Shown in pieces: positions 43,537 to 52,237 of a stretch of DNA of 64,000 bases (position 1 is its first letter; every line of letters begins with the position of its first letter). This DNA is from UBA6624 sp964507645. Its GTDB lineage: Bacteria; UBP7; UBA6624. A program made the position numbers and the translations under genes. The stretch spans positions 7,206 to 71,205 of the forward strand of contig CAZDPU010000004.1 of the NCBI GenBank assembly GCA_964507645.1, given 5' to 3'. The notes under the pieces are model-generated. The model made no database searches. It saw only the letters and a program-made list of their open reading frames with translations, and was not told where the DNA came from.

Positions 43537-44180
43537 AAATAGCACCTTCTATTTTAGGTTGTGATTATTTAAATCTCGGAAAACAGATTCAATCTGTTGT
43601 TGACGGCGGTGCTGAGTGGATTCACGTAGATGTTATGGACGGGAAATTTGTACCGAATATAAGCATAGGGATACCAATAGTTGAATCTTTGAACAAGATT
43701 CAATGTTTTCAAGATGTTCATTTGATGATTGATTCTCCAGAGGAATATGTAGAAAAGTTTATCCAAGCAGGTGCAGATGCTGTTTCTTTCCATGTTGAAG
43801 CTACAAATAAAACAACTTCTATTATTAAAACTATATCTTCAACTTCTTGTCTTTGCGGTATAGCTATCAACCCTGACACAGATGTTAAAGATATTTACCC
43901 ACATTTAGATAAAATTGACTACGTTGTTGTTATGTCTGTTTTCCCTGGTTTTGGAGGTCAGAAATTTATTGAATCTACACCAGAAAAAGTTGCTTCTTTA
44001 AGTTTTTTTAGGAAAGAGAATGGGCTAAATTTTGAAATTGAAATTGATGGCGGGGTTACAAAAGAAAATGCAAAAATTTTATTTGATGCAGGTGCAGATA
44101 TTCTTGTTTCAGGATCAGGAATATTCAAGCATGATTCACCTGCTCAAGCTGTTCAGGAAATAAGAGGGATGTGTTTTTGA
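43533..44180 (+). CDS. rpe: Ribulose-phosphate 3-epimerase
   Basis: Interconverts ribulose- and xylulose-5-phosphate in the pentose phosphate pathway. TIM-barrel motifs: SILGCDYLNLG, HVDVMDGKFVPNIS, DVHLMI, VVMSVFPGFGGQKFI and EIDGGV. At 215 residues it is normal. The ATG overlaps the stop codon of the PASTA gene (ATGA), and the 3' end overlaps metK. Confidence 0.96.
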   Translation: MKIAPSILGCDYLNLGKQIQSVVDGGAEWIHVDVMDGKFVPNISIGIPIVESLNKIQCFQDVHLMIDSPEEYVEKFIQAGADAVSFHVEATNKTTSIIKTISSTSCLCGIAINPDTDVKDIYPHLDKIDYVVVMSVFPGFGGQKFIESTPEKVASLSFFRKENGLNFEIEIDGGVTKENAKILFDAGADILVSGSGIFKHDSPAQAVQEIRGMCF

Positions 44181-45310
44181 AAAAGTTTACTAGTGAATCT
44201 GTTACAGAAGGACATCCAGACAAGCTTGCAGACAAGCTTTCTGATGCTTTTTTGGATTTTTCTTTATCTTCTTCCGAAAAGAAAGAAGGGGTAAAAACAG
44301 CAATAGAAACTATGTTTACTGGAAAGTACGTCATTATTGCTGGAGAAGTTTCTGAGTCCCTTTTGGAGATAGTGAAAAAAGAATCTGAAAGTTTAGTCAA
44401 TAGAGTTCTCACAGATGTGGGTTATTCTGAAAAATCTTTTGGAAGATATTGGGACCAAGTTCAGATTATTGAAGACATACAAGCACAAACAAGTGAACTT
44501 GCCAAGCCTCACAACCTTCAGGATGGGCAAGAATTTGCTGGAGATCAGGGAATGATGTGTGGTTTCGCTTGTCTGGAGACCGATACATGGATGCCCGCAG
44601 CAATTTCATGGTCTCACGATTTAGCAAAAAAGCTAACTGAATTAAGGAAAAAAAAAGTGTTGCCATGGCTTAGGCCAGATGGAAAAACACAGGTGACTGT
44701 TTCCTATGAAAATGGTATACCTTCTGTAGACACTGTTGTTCTTAGCACCCAGCATGACGAAGATGTTGATTTGAGTTTTTTAAGAAAAGAACTTGAAGAA
44801 AAAGTTATTAAAGATGTTTTGGGAGAACATTTAAATGCTGAAAGCGAGTTCTGTATTCAAAATTCAGGATCTTGGTCCGAAGGAGGACCTCTTGCAGATA
44901 CTGGTTTGACTGGTAGAAAAATAACAGTTGATACATATGGTGGATATGTTCCTAATGGTGGAGGTGCTTTTAGCGGAAAAGACCCAACAAAGGTTGACAG
45001 GTCAGGAGCTTATTATGCTAGATTTGCTGCTGTTGAAGCTCTTAAGGTTTTTAAAGAAAGCGAAATAAACAAGGTGGAGATACAAGTTGCTTATGCTATT
45101 CATAAAACAAAACCTATTTCTTTTTACGTAAAAACAAACAGAAACGATCTTGATAAACAAGTTAGTGATTTTGTGAAAAGCTTAAATTGGAACTTATTTC
45201 ATATCAATAAGAAATTAGATTTATGGAATAGGCCATATGAACCATTGTCTTGTTATGGCCATTTTGGAAGAAGAGACTTGAGCTTACCTTGGGATCCCTT
45301 GGTAAGTTAA
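44171..45310 (+). CDS. metK: S-adenosylmethionine synthetase
   Basis: Makes SAM from ATP and methionine. FTSESVTEGHPDKLADK, GDQGMMCGFA, GGGAFSGKDPTKVDRS and the final RPYEPLSCYGHFGR are diagnostic. At 379 residues the length is typical. GTG 44171 or TTG 44177 are possible starts; both overlap or abut rpe. The stop codon shares a base with the ATG of the NifS-like gene (TAATG). Confidence 0.96.
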   Translation: MFLKKFTSESVTEGHPDKLADKLSDAFLDFSLSSSEKKEGVKTAIETMFTGKYVIIAGEVSESLLEIVKKESESLVNRVLTDVGYSEKSFGRYWDQVQIIEDIQAQTSELAKPHNLQDGQEFAGDQGMMCGFACLETDTWMPAAISWSHDLAKKLTELRKKKVLPWLRPDGKTQVTVSYENGIPSVDTVVLSTQHDEDVDLSFLRKELEEKVIKDVLGEHLNAESEFCIQNSGSWSEGGPLADTGLTGRKITVDTYGGYVPNGGGAFSGKDPTKVDRSGAYYARFAAVEALKVFKESEINKVEIQVAYAIHKTKPISFYVKTNRNDLDKQVSDFVKSLNWNLFHINKKLDLWNRPYEPLSCYGHFGRRDLSLPWDPLVS

Positions 45311-46422
45311 TGCATAAAAATTTTAATTTTGATTCTGTTTCGGGAATAGACATCCTTAAAAAAGTTAAAAGTAAAATTTCTTTTTCTTTAGACAGGTTTG
45401 CTCCAATAAACCCTTCTTCTAGGCATTTTCTTGGTCAAGAAGTAGCATCAGTTATTGATTCATGCACAACAAATGTCATGAAGGCTATAGGTCGGCAAGA
45501 TTTTTCAAATGGAGTTTGGACAAGCTCTGCAACAGAATCTCATTATTTGATAGCAAATTCAATCAAGCCTAAAAAAATTGTTGTTCCAAGAGGTTCACGT
45601 TTAAGTTTATTAAATTCAGCAAAAACATTGTGTCTTAAACATGGTTCAGAATTAATAACCCCAAAATTTAACAAAAATTATGGTTTTGATTTGTCTCTAT
45701 TTGAGAACCTGAATGAAGATGATGTTCTTTTTATGGAAATGTCCTGTGCAGAGGTGGGATTCATTCAAGACTTGGATATTATTTCTTCAATTGTTAAAAA
45801 AAGAGGTGTAAAGGTTTTGTTAGACATCTCTTCTTCAGCTGGTTGGGTAAAAATAGATCATTTATTGGATTTTGCTGAATGGATAACTTTTTCTTTTTTC
45901 AGGTTTGGAGGACCTCCAGGAGTTGGTTTCATTGCGTCAAAAAATAATAATTTAAAACCTTTGTTTCCAGGTGTTGAGCAAGAGGGTTTTAGAGGAGGGT
46001 GTGTATCTTTAAGCTTGATTGAAGGAGCATCTGTTGCATTAAATGCCTTTGAAGAAGATTTTAAATCCTCAATTGAAAAAAAATGGGGTGATGCTGTTTT
46101 GAATTTGGGAATTTTTTTGAAAGAAGAATTGCAAGTTAATGAATTTAAATTTAAAAGACATTTGCCTCATTCTTTGTCTTCCTGGAGCAACTGCATTGAC
46201 CTAGATGCTTTCAGGATGAATCTTTCACTTGAGAGTATCTATATTGGAACAGGACCTGCATGCATCTCTGGAGCTGGAAAAAAGAGTGAAATCTTAGAAG
46301 ATTTAAACATAAGCACAATGGAAAATCTTCTTGTTTCCCCTGATTTAAATCTAAAACTAGAAGATCTTGATTATCTTTATGAAAAATTTTCAAAAGCTTG
46401 GAGTTATGCAAAAATCGCATAA
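45310..46422 (+). CDS. NifS/IscS-like class V aminotransferase homologue lacking the PLP lysine
   Basis: 370 residues. It follows cysteine desulfurases through TSSATES (71-77), LLDISSSAGWVKID with Asp172, GVEQEGFRGG (221-230) and the substrate-Cys loop GPACISGAG (Cys318). At the Schiff-base site, normally S-G-H-K-x-x-G-P-K-G, it reads SFFRFGGPPGVG (195-206), so Lys is replaced by Arg198. The usual His that stacks on PLP and the Gln after the Asp are also missing. It is therefore unlikely to be an ordinary PLP desulfurase, yet it keeps the cysteine that carries persulfide and is followed by tusA. It may be a sulfur-relay scaffold or partner. Confidence 0.75.
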   Translation: MHKNFNFDSVSGIDILKKVKSKISFSLDRFAPINPSSRHFLGQEVASVIDSCTTNVMKAIGRQDFSNGVWTSSATESHYLIANSIKPKKIVVPRGSRLSLLNSAKTLCLKHGSELITPKFNKNYGFDLSLFENLNEDDVLFMEMSCAEVGFIQDLDIISSIVKKRGVKVLLDISSSAGWVKIDHLLDFAEWITFSFFRFGGPPGVGFIASKNNNLKPLFPGVEQEGFRGGCVSLSLIEGASVALNAFEEDFKSSIEKKWGDAVLNLGIFLKEELQVNEFKFKRHLPHSLSSWSNCIDLDAFRMNLSLESIYIGTGPACISGAGKKSEILEDLNISTMENLLVSPDLNLKLEDLDYLYEKFSKAWSYAKIA

Positions 46423-46639
46423 ATTAGATACTAGAGGCTTTCTTTGCCCTCTCCCAATAATCAAATTAAAAAAGCTTGTTGGTGAATTGAAAGAAGACTG
46501 CATTATTGATCTTTTTTCTGATGATCCCGTTTCAGATTTAGATGTTCGTGCATGGTGTTTTGACAATAATCAGACTCTGATAAGCGTAAAAAAGAAAGGA
46601 AAGTGCTTTATTTTCAGGATAAAGATAAGAATTTCATGA
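46406..46639 (+). CDS. tusA: TusA-family sulfur carrier
   Basis: A 77-residue protein with the family motif LDTRGFLCPLPIIKLKKL, in which the Cys of CPxP carries persulfide sulfur. The rest, IIDLFSDDPVSDLDVRAWC, fits the TusA fold. ATG 46406 is chosen because the conserved sequence begins there; it overlaps the end of the NifS-like gene by 17 nt, so the two are translationally coupled. The real partner enzymes could be this NifS-like protein or the molybdopterin genes next door. Confidence 0.9.
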   Translation: MQKSHKLDTRGFLCPLPIIKLKKLVGELKEDCIIDLFSDDPVSDLDVRAWCFDNNQTLISVKKKGKCFIFRIKIRIS

Positions 46640-46727
46640 AACTTTCTTTGTTTTGTATTAGTATAGTATTTAAATACTTCGGTTAATTGAGGGCTAAATC
46701 GAGTATTTGCCTAGTTTTACCTGGGTG

Positions 46728-46757
46728 GGGAGAGTCTTAGGGCTCTCCCTTTTTTTT
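46728..46757 (+). terminator. Strong rho-independent terminator closing the gmk-tusA run
   Basis: GGGAGAGTC (46728-46736) pairs with GGCTCTCCC (46741-46749), one G-U pair included, around the loop TTAG, followed by eight T. The hairpin also contains the stop codon of the convergent gene. No T run lies on the other side, so it acts only on plus-strand transcripts. Confidence 0.9.
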
Positions 46758-47711
46758 ATTAATTTTAATTATTGCAATAATCCCAATTGGAAATCCAACC
46801 CAAAGCGTTGCAATCCTTGTTAAGAATGTTCCACTAGAAGCGATTTGTTCTTCTAGGCCCGCTGCAATAAAAAGGTTTGTTAGGGTAACTTCAGTTGCTC
46901 CAAGCCCTCCAGGGATGAAAGAAAGAGCCCCAGCGAGCATTGAAGATGAATAAAACCTTATTGAGGCTGATATGTTTTCGATAAACTCAAACGGAATTTC
47001 AGCACCAATTGCCTTCAAGCAAAGCAAACAAGTGATTCCTTCTAAAACCCATGCGAACCATCCCCATGCTACAAGTTTGAATAAATTTTCTTTTAAGAGG
47101 TTTAATGTTTTTGAAAAAGTTTCAATAAACATCTCTTTTGATTCAATTGAATTTGATTTAGCTATCACCTTTGTTCCTACTATTTTTCCCAGGAAGAATA
47201 AAGATATAGCAGCTAATAAGCCAAAAATCCATGATGCAAATGTTATCAAGATAGAGCTTTCATAAAAGTATTTATTGTCATTTGTTAATAGATAGATGAT
47301 TATTGGAAAGGAAAGAATTGCAACACCAGCAACATCGCTTGTTCTTTCTATCCAAATTATAGGCATGCTTTTCCTTGCAGGTATTTTTGTTAATTCATAT
47401 AAATGTAAGCTTTTTGAGATCTCTCCAATTTTTCCAGGGGTGAAAGTATAAAAAAATCCTGAAAAAAAAGATAAAAAAGATTTTGAAATATTGATTTTTT
47501 CACCACTTTTGTTAAGAAGCCAATGCCATCTGTAAGCTCTTAAAAAATAATTCAGAAAAGCAAAAAATATACCTGCTAAAATGAGATAAGGATTAAATTT
47601 TTCGATCGTTTCAAGATTTTTTATATCTGATCTAAAAACCCAAATAGCATATAGAGATATTGCAATTGCAGTATAGGTCCAAACTAGTTTTATTTTATTC
47701 ATATATTGCAT
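46737..47711 (-). CDS. Flippase-like / lysylphosphatidylglycerol synthase TM-domain family (UPF0104) membrane protein
   Basis: Polytopic inner-membrane protein of 324 residues with about eight helices. The family pattern includes FLRAYRWHWLL, FFYTFTPGKIGEISKS, IWIERTSDV and SFIPGGLGATEVTLT. Members are thought to move or transfer lipid-linked groups and often lie near glycolipid genes. The specific role here is unknown. It ends the minus-strand run from the HdrC-like gene. Its start overlaps the methyltransferase stop codon (ATG 47711 or 47702). Confidence 0.85.
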   Translation of the reverse strand: MQYMNKIKLVWTYTAIAISLYAIWVFRSDIKNLETIEKFNPYLILAGIFFAFLNYFLRAYRWHWLLNKSGEKINISKSFLSFFSGFFYTFTPGKIGEISKSLHLYELTKIPARKSMPIIWIERTSDVAGVAILSFPIIIYLLTNDNKYFYESSILITFASWIFGLLAAISLFFLGKIVGTKVIAKSNSIESKEMFIETFSKTLNLLKENLFKLVAWGWFAWVLEGITCLLCLKAIGAEIPFEFIENISASIRFYSSSMLAGALSFIPGGLGATEVTLTNLFIAAGLEEQIASSGTFLTRIATLWVGFPIGIIAIIKINKKKGEP

Positions 47712-48471
47712 ATGCTACCCTTGATCCTTGTCCATGTGACCACTTGGTTGGACTTGGCAAAGGAGGGTGTTTCTCGTATTCGACTTTTATTACAACTTTA
47801 TTTGATATTTGTAAAGATTTTTTTATAAGATTTTTTGTTGGCCAGTTTTTTAGTGCAAGTTCTCTGAGCGGAAGCATGTCGTCCGATTTGAATTTTGGCT
47901 TTATGAACATTGGGGAAAAACAAACTACGTCAAAGTCTCTTTTTGAATTTCTTATGTATTCTTCATTGTCGATGCATTTTGTTTTTATGTTCCGGGCTGC
48001 TTTTCTTATGAATTTTGGATATTCTTTATTTTTTTCTGACCTTTTTAAACCTTCTGAAGTTATGAGATGTATGAATTTGTTTTTTTCCAAGCCTAAAACT
48101 TCTGCATCGCATGATGCAAGAACCAATGCGTCATGTGCCATTCCAAGGTTCGCGTCCAATATACTCATTCCTTTTTTGGGCTCAACACTTCTGTACAGAT
48201 GGTCTGGAAGGTCATTTCTTAATGAGCCGATTCGAATCTTAGACATTCCAGGATGCCAGCTCCATATTCTTTCATTCGGGGTATAAGATTTTAGACCTTT
48301 TTTTTCATCTATTATCAAAAGAGGCTTCTTCTCATTCTCTCTGGATATTTTTTTTAATGTTTTTTCTCTTCGTTCTATATATTTTGCAGAAAATTTTATT
48401 GAAATTTCTATTGCCTTTTGAACTTCTTCATCTCTCGGTTTTGTTTTAGTTGTTATGACCCATTTTTCCAT
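47695..48471 (-). CDS. Class I SAM-dependent methyltransferase (RsmJ/YpiP-like)
   Basis: 258 residues from ATG 48471. ISWSYS-type sequence is absent; the visible core is IWSWHPGMSKIRIGSLR, MSILDANLGMAHDALVLAS (SAM loop), VLGLEKNKF and FDVVCFSPMF (catalytic-type loop). This resembles the YhiQ/RsmJ group that modifies 16S rRNA, and its Firmicutes relatives that start with VITT.. and have a HPxM motif. I prefer ATG 48471 to the longer frame from 48519 because the longer start would sit 40 bases inside moaC and the family N-terminus is WVITTKTKP. The substrate is not known. Confidence 0.75.
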   Translation of the reverse strand: MEKWVITTKTKPRDEEVQKAIEISIKFSAKYIERREKTLKKISRENEKKPLLIIDEKKGLKSYTPNERIWSWHPGMSKIRIGSLRNDLPDHLYRSVEPKKGMSILDANLGMAHDALVLASCDAEVLGLEKNKFIHLITSEGLKRSEKNKEYPKFIRKAARNIKTKCIDNEEYIRNSKRDFDVVCFSPMFIKPKFKSDDMLPLRELALKNWPTKNLIKKSLQISNKVVIKVEYEKHPPLPSPTKWSHGQGSRVAYAIYE

Positions 48472-48478
48472 TTCTTGT

Positions 48479-48922
48479 TTATTTCGTTTTTTCAACAAGC
48501 CGAATATTGTCAATTTCAATTTCTTTTGTTAGTGATTTTGTCATATCATAAATATTCAATAGTGCTATCATTACTGCATTTATTGCCTCTATTTCAACTC
48601 CCGTTTCGGATTTTGTTACGACTTTTGATATGACAGTTAAAGAACTTTTATCCCATTTGATTTCAATTTCTACATTTTTAAGATTTATTTGATGGCAGAG
48701 AAGAACAAGGTCTGATGTTTTTTTTGCAGCATTTATTCCTCCTAGTTTTGCAACATTGAATATATTGCCTTTTTTGCTTTGTGGATTTTTTTTCAGCTCT
48801 TCTGCAATTTTTTTAGGAAATGCTATTGACCCTTTAGCAACTGCGGTTCTTGTTGTGGTTTTCTTTTTTGAAACATCAACCATATTTATGTTTCCTTCAT
48901 CATCTAGATGTGTTATTTTCAA
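48479..48922 (-). CDS. moaC: Cyclic pyranopterin monophosphate synthase
   Basis: Second enzyme of molybdopterin synthesis, acting on the MoaA product. NMVDVSKKKTTTRTAVAKG and LVLLCHQINLKNVEIEI are the family motifs, and TGVEIEAINAVMIALLNIYDM is C-terminal. The proposed start is TTG 48922, which overlaps the moaE stop codon (TTGA) and follows GAGGAGGTGG at the correct spacing. In-frame ATGs at 48964 and 48943 would lie inside moaE and add residues the family lacks. Confidence 0.94.
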   Translation of the reverse strand: MKITHLDDEGNINMVDVSKKKTTTRTAVAKGSIAFPKKIAEELKKNPQSKKGNIFNVAKLGGINAAKKTSDLVLLCHQINLKNVEIEIKWDKSSLTVISKVVTKSETGVEIEAINAVMIALLNIYDMTKSLTKEIEIDNIRLVEKTK

Positions 48923-49290
48923 TTTCCCACCTCCTCTTTCCATATGGGGAGCCTTTCTTTGCATTCGTCAAGAATCCATTTTGCCGATTCAAAAGCCTCC
49001 TTTCTATGCTTTGTCAAAACTCCAATTTGTATTGCAATTTCATTTGGTTTTATTTTTCCAGACCCATGTTTTATTAAAATTTTTTCAATTTTCCATTTCT
49101 TCCTAGCTTCTTTAATGATCTTTTTCCCTTCGTTTTCTATCATTTTTTCATATATTTCATAATTTATAAAATCAATCTTTTTACCTTTGTTAGGGCTTCT
49201 GACAGTTCCTTCAAAAAGAACCCATGCTCCGGAAGATTTGCTGAAAGGTCTTTTTGTTTCTTTCAGGCTCCCTTTTTGAAATATTTTCAT
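48919..49290 (-). CDS. moaE: Molybdopterin synthase catalytic subunit
   Basis: Inserts dithiolene sulfur into precursor Z together with MoaD. At 123 residues it shows GAWVLFEGTVRSPNKGK, INYEIYEKM, ILIKHGSGKIKPNEIAI and the active Lys region HRKEAFESAKWILDECKE. It overlaps moaD by 4 nt, consistent with equimolar expression of the two subunits. Confidence 0.94.
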   Translation of the reverse strand: MKIFQKGSLKETKRPFSKSSGAWVLFEGTVRSPNKGKKIDFINYEIYEKMIENEGKKIIKEARKKWKIEKILIKHGSGKIKPNEIAIQIGVLTKHRKEAFESAKWILDECKERLPIWKEEVGN

Positions 49291-49508
49291 CCTCCTGACA
49301 TTGGGGGCAAAAATGCTAATTCAGAATTTTTTGGTACAGTTTCATCCCAGTCGCAAAATTCAAAATTCAATGCTGGTTTAACTTGCTTAAAATTTAGATT
49401 TATTTCTTTTTTCCATATTCCTTTTGGAGTCATGTTTTTTTCCCAGGGTATTTCTTTTTGTTTCCACCCTAAATTCTTAGAGAGTGTTCCAAATACTATT
49501 ATTTTCAT
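49287..49508 (-). CDS. moaD: Molybdopterin synthase sulfur-carrier subunit
   Basis: A ubiquitin-like protein of 73 residues ending in Gly-Gly (MSGG), which is thiocarboxylated to donate sulfur. MKIIVFGTLSK at the N-terminus and SELAFLPPMSGG at the C-terminus fit. It lies directly between moaA and moaE with a 4-nt overlap. No moeB is in the window. Confidence 0.92.
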   Translation of the reverse strand: MKIIVFGTLSKNLGWKQKEIPWEKNMTPKGIWKKEINLNFKQVKPALNFEFCDWDETVPKNSELAFLPPMSGG

Positions 49509-50486
49509 CTATCCCCCAATTTGAGACAAAGACATCCAGGTCTCTTCCTTGGTTTGTAGAGGATTATATGTTCTTTTGCTTTTTATGGTTTGTTTGATTG
49601 TTCGTCTTAAATCATTGATTTTATTTTTTCTCAACTTGGCCTTTAAATCAACTCCTTCATTCTGGTAGAGACAAATAGACAGTTTTCCATTGCATGATAT
49701 TCTCAACCTTGTACACTTATGACATCCAGGATCTGATGCTGCAGCTATTAGGCCTATTCTCTGTTTTGAATTTTTTATATTCCTGTAAATTGCAGGACTT
49801 AATTTTGACTCAGTAAGCTTAGTGTCTTTTGGAAATATCCTTGTTAGCTCTTCATTTATGGTTTTGGCAGAAATATATTGATTTTCATGATATTCAGATA
49901 TGTTTTCAAAAGACATTAGTTCTATGAATCGCAAATCAATTTTTTTATCGTTTGAGAAATCAATGAAGTCAGGAATTTCATGAAAGTTTTCCCTTGTTAC
50001 TACTGTATTTATTTTTATATTTTCAAATTCTAATTTTTTTGCTTTTTCTAAAGATTGAAAAACTTTATCCAGATCTCCATTCCCGGTTATTTTCCTAAAA
50101 TTTTCTTTATCTAATGAATCTATACTTATGTTTATGTTGTTGATTCCAGACATTATTAATCCATTTATTTTTTCATTTAGATAATGACCATTTGTTGTTA
50201 TTGATATTTCTGGCTTTGGTGAAAGTGTTGAAAGCATTGATATGAGTTTTTCTATGCCTTTTCTAAGAAGAGGTTCACCACCAGTTAGCCTTATTTTTTT
50301 TAAACCAATCAGGTCATTAAGCATTTTTGATAATTTAAAGTGTTCTTCAAGTGTTAAAAAATCTTTATTTCCAATTGAGTTGATATTTCCTTCTGGGAGA
50401 CAGTATTTGCATCTATAGTTGCATTTGTCAGTCAAAGAAAGCCTTAAATATTCTTGTTTTATGGAATTATTCATTTTTTTCAGCAT
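49509..50486 (-). CDS. moaA: GTP 3',8-cyclase (radical SAM)
   Basis: First enzyme of molybdopterin synthesis, converting GTP to 3',8-cyclo-GTP. The radical SAM motif is CNYRCKYC; KIRLTGGEPLLRKG follows, and the second Fe-S cluster cysteines occur in CHKCTRLRISCNGKLSICLY. At 325 residues the length is normal. ATG 50474 (MNNSIKQ) is as likely as the upstream start at 50486. The next gene starts one base after the stop. Confidence 0.95.
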   Translation of the reverse strand: MLKKMNNSIKQEYLRLSLTDKCNYRCKYCLPEGNINSIGNKDFLTLEEHFKLSKMLNDLIGLKKIRLTGGEPLLRKGIEKLISMLSTLSPKPEISITTNGHYLNEKINGLIMSGINNINISIDSLDKENFRKITGNGDLDKVFQSLEKAKKLEFENIKINTVVTRENFHEIPDFIDFSNDKKIDLRFIELMSFENISEYHENQYISAKTINEELTRIFPKDTKLTESKLSPAIYRNIKNSKQRIGLIAAASDPGCHKCTRLRISCNGKLSICLYQNEGVDLKAKLRKNKINDLRRTIKQTIKSKRTYNPLQTKEETWMSLSQIGG

Positions 50487-50898
50487 CGATTTTTTTTATT
50501 ATTTTTTCAAAAGGTTCCGAATAGCTCCATGAAATGATTTTTGCTTTATGTTCAACAGATTTGAGAGCTGTTGCAATAAGGGTGTCCTCTTTTGGAAAAA
50601 TTATTAGATTTAATTTTTTTTCTGCATTCAGGATTTTATTTATTTCCATTGTTATCTTTGGCAAAAATGTAAAAAAATCAAAAACATCTTGTTTGTTTTG
50701 AATATAGTTGATTTTGAGATAATGATTTTCGTTTTTTTCATTCAGGATTTTTCTTTCATCCCACTTTTTTGAAGTTCCTGCGATCCATAAAACTTGAAAC
50801 TCCTTTTTCCTTAAAAGGTGTTTTGCCAATTTCCAACAAAGCGAAGCGCGAATTCCACCGTTTGCATCTATTGTTCTTGATATAGAGAGTATTTTCAT
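50467..50898 (-). CDS. Protein of unknown function between glcD-like gene and moaA
   Basis: 143 residues. MKILSISRTIDANGGIRASL then CWKLAKHLLRKKEFQVLWIAG looks like the first beta-alpha unit of a nucleotide-binding or glycosyltransferase fold, but no Walker motif is present. LIIFPKEDTLIATALKSVEH suggests a second such unit. It overlaps both neighbours by a few bases, so it is certainly co-translated. A molybdopterin accessory role (for example a divergent MobB) is possible but I cannot support it. Confidence 0.55.
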   Translation of the reverse strand: MKILSISRTIDANGGIRASLCWKLAKHLLRKKEFQVLWIAGTSKKWDERKILNEKNENHYLKINYIQNKQDVFDFFTFLPKITMEINKILNAEKKLNLIIFPKEDTLIATALKSVEHKAKIISWSYSEPFEKIIKKIDAEKNE

Positions 50899-52235
50899 TT
50901 GAATATTTTTCCTGGGTTCATTATTCCAACAGGGTCAAATACATTTTTTATTTTTTTCATTTTCTCAATTTTTAGTAAATTTGTATTTTTATAAAATGAT
51001 TCTTTTTTAACCAAGCCTATTCCATGTTCCCCAGTTATTGTTCCATTCATCTTGACAGCCTCATTCAGTATTTCAAATCTTGCATTTTCCAGTTTTTTAA
51101 AGTATTTAGAGCTTTTTTCTACAATGAATTGTGGATGGAGGTTTCCATCTCCAGCATGCCCCATTGTGAAGATTTCAATTTGATATTTTTTTGAAATTGC
51201 ATCGATTTTTTTTACCATCTTAGATAAAGATCCGATAGGTACAGTTATATCTTCCACATGAACTTTGCCCAAGCCTTTCAAGCTTTCCAATACACCCCTT
51301 CTTGCCATCCAGAGCTTGTCTCTTTCTTTTTTTGAAAATGAGTACCTAAAGTCAATTGAATTTTTTTTAATAATTGATTTAATTTTATCAACCTCTTCTT
51401 CAACTTTTTTCTTATTTCCAGAACATTCACAAAGTAGTAACGAGCAATCCTTTCCTAGGTTTAGGTTGTAATAGTTGTTTACGGCCTCTAATGTTTTGTT
51501 GTCAAGTATTTCCAATGCTTGAGGCAATAATCCTTCATTCCTTATCTTTTCGACCTTTTCTGCAGATATGTCAAAATTTTTATAAGTAGCAATCATTGTT
51601 GCATTGAATTTTGGAATTTTGAGAATTTTTAAATATGAATTGGTTATTATCCCTAGTGTCCCCTCGCTCCCAATAAAAAGATTTGTTATATCGTATCCGG
51701 AGACATCTTTTATTGCCTTGCTGCCCGTCCTGAAAGAATCTCCATTTCCATCAACAATATCAAGACTTAAAACCCAATTATTCGTGACTCCATATTTAAG
51801 GCACGAGATACCGCCTGCATTGGTTGCAAGGTTGCCTCCAACAGTACATTCTTTCCAGCTAGACGGATCAGGAGGCCAAAAAAATCCATATTTTTTCAAC
51901 TCTTTCTGTAATTCTGAATTAATTACACCAGGTTCACATTCAACCATTAAGTCATTTTTAGATATTTTTATTTTCTTCATTTTTTTTAAATCCAAAACTA
52001 TTCCTTTGCCCAAAGCCCCGCCTGCAAGACCTGTTCCAGATCCTCTAGGGATGATTCCAATTTTTTCTTTTTTTGCCCATTTAACTAATTTAACTATTTG
52101 ATTTTTTTTTCTTGGAGTCACAATTGCAAACGGCTTTATTGAAATTAAACTTTCATCTTTTGAATATTTTTTTAGTGAACTCTTGGATAAAGATAAGTCA
52201 TTTCCAAATGTTTTTTTTAAAAAAGAAGTTTCCAT
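50895..52235 (-). CDS. FAD-linked oxidase of the GlcD / D-lactate dehydrogenase family
   Basis: Two-electron flavoprotein that oxidises 2-hydroxy acids such as glycolate or D-lactate. The FAD (PCMH) domain has IGIIPRGSGTGLAGGALG, WKECTVGGNLATNAGG and DVSGYDITNLFIGSEGTLGI. The cap domain has MGHAGDGNLHP and TGEHGIGLVKK. At 446 residues it is typical. In many bacteria the electron partner is an Fe-S CCG-domain protein; here the operon instead carries HdrB/HdrC homologues without cluster ligands. The substrate is not assignable. Confidence 0.9.
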   Translation of the reverse strand: METSFLKKTFGNDLSLSKSSLKKYSKDESLISIKPFAIVTPRKKNQIVKLVKWAKKEKIGIIPRGSGTGLAGGALGKGIVLDLKKMKKIKISKNDLMVECEPGVINSELQKELKKYGFFWPPDPSSWKECTVGGNLATNAGGISCLKYGVTNNWVLSLDIVDGNGDSFRTGSKAIKDVSGYDITNLFIGSEGTLGIITNSYLKILKIPKFNATMIATYKNFDISAEKVEKIRNEGLLPQALEILDNKTLEAVNNYYNLNLGKDCSLLLCECSGNKKKVEEEVDKIKSIIKKNSIDFRYSFSKKERDKLWMARRGVLESLKGLGKVHVEDITVPIGSLSKMVKKIDAISKKYQIEIFTMGHAGDGNLHPQFIVEKSSKYFKKLENARFEILNEAVKMNGTITGEHGIGLVKKESFYKNTNLLKIEKMKKIKNVFDPVGIMNPGKIFK

Positions 52236-52237
52236 GC

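Noticed and set aside
46640..46727. Possible tRNA or small RNA before the terminator
   Set aside because: No cloverleaf could be drawn and there is no T-loop GTTCRA sequence.
47660..48286. 208-residue plus-strand frame opposite the methyltransferase
   Set aside because: The minus-strand gene has recognisable SAM-binding motifs and fits the operon; the plus-strand frame is Phe/Ser-rich and without motifs.
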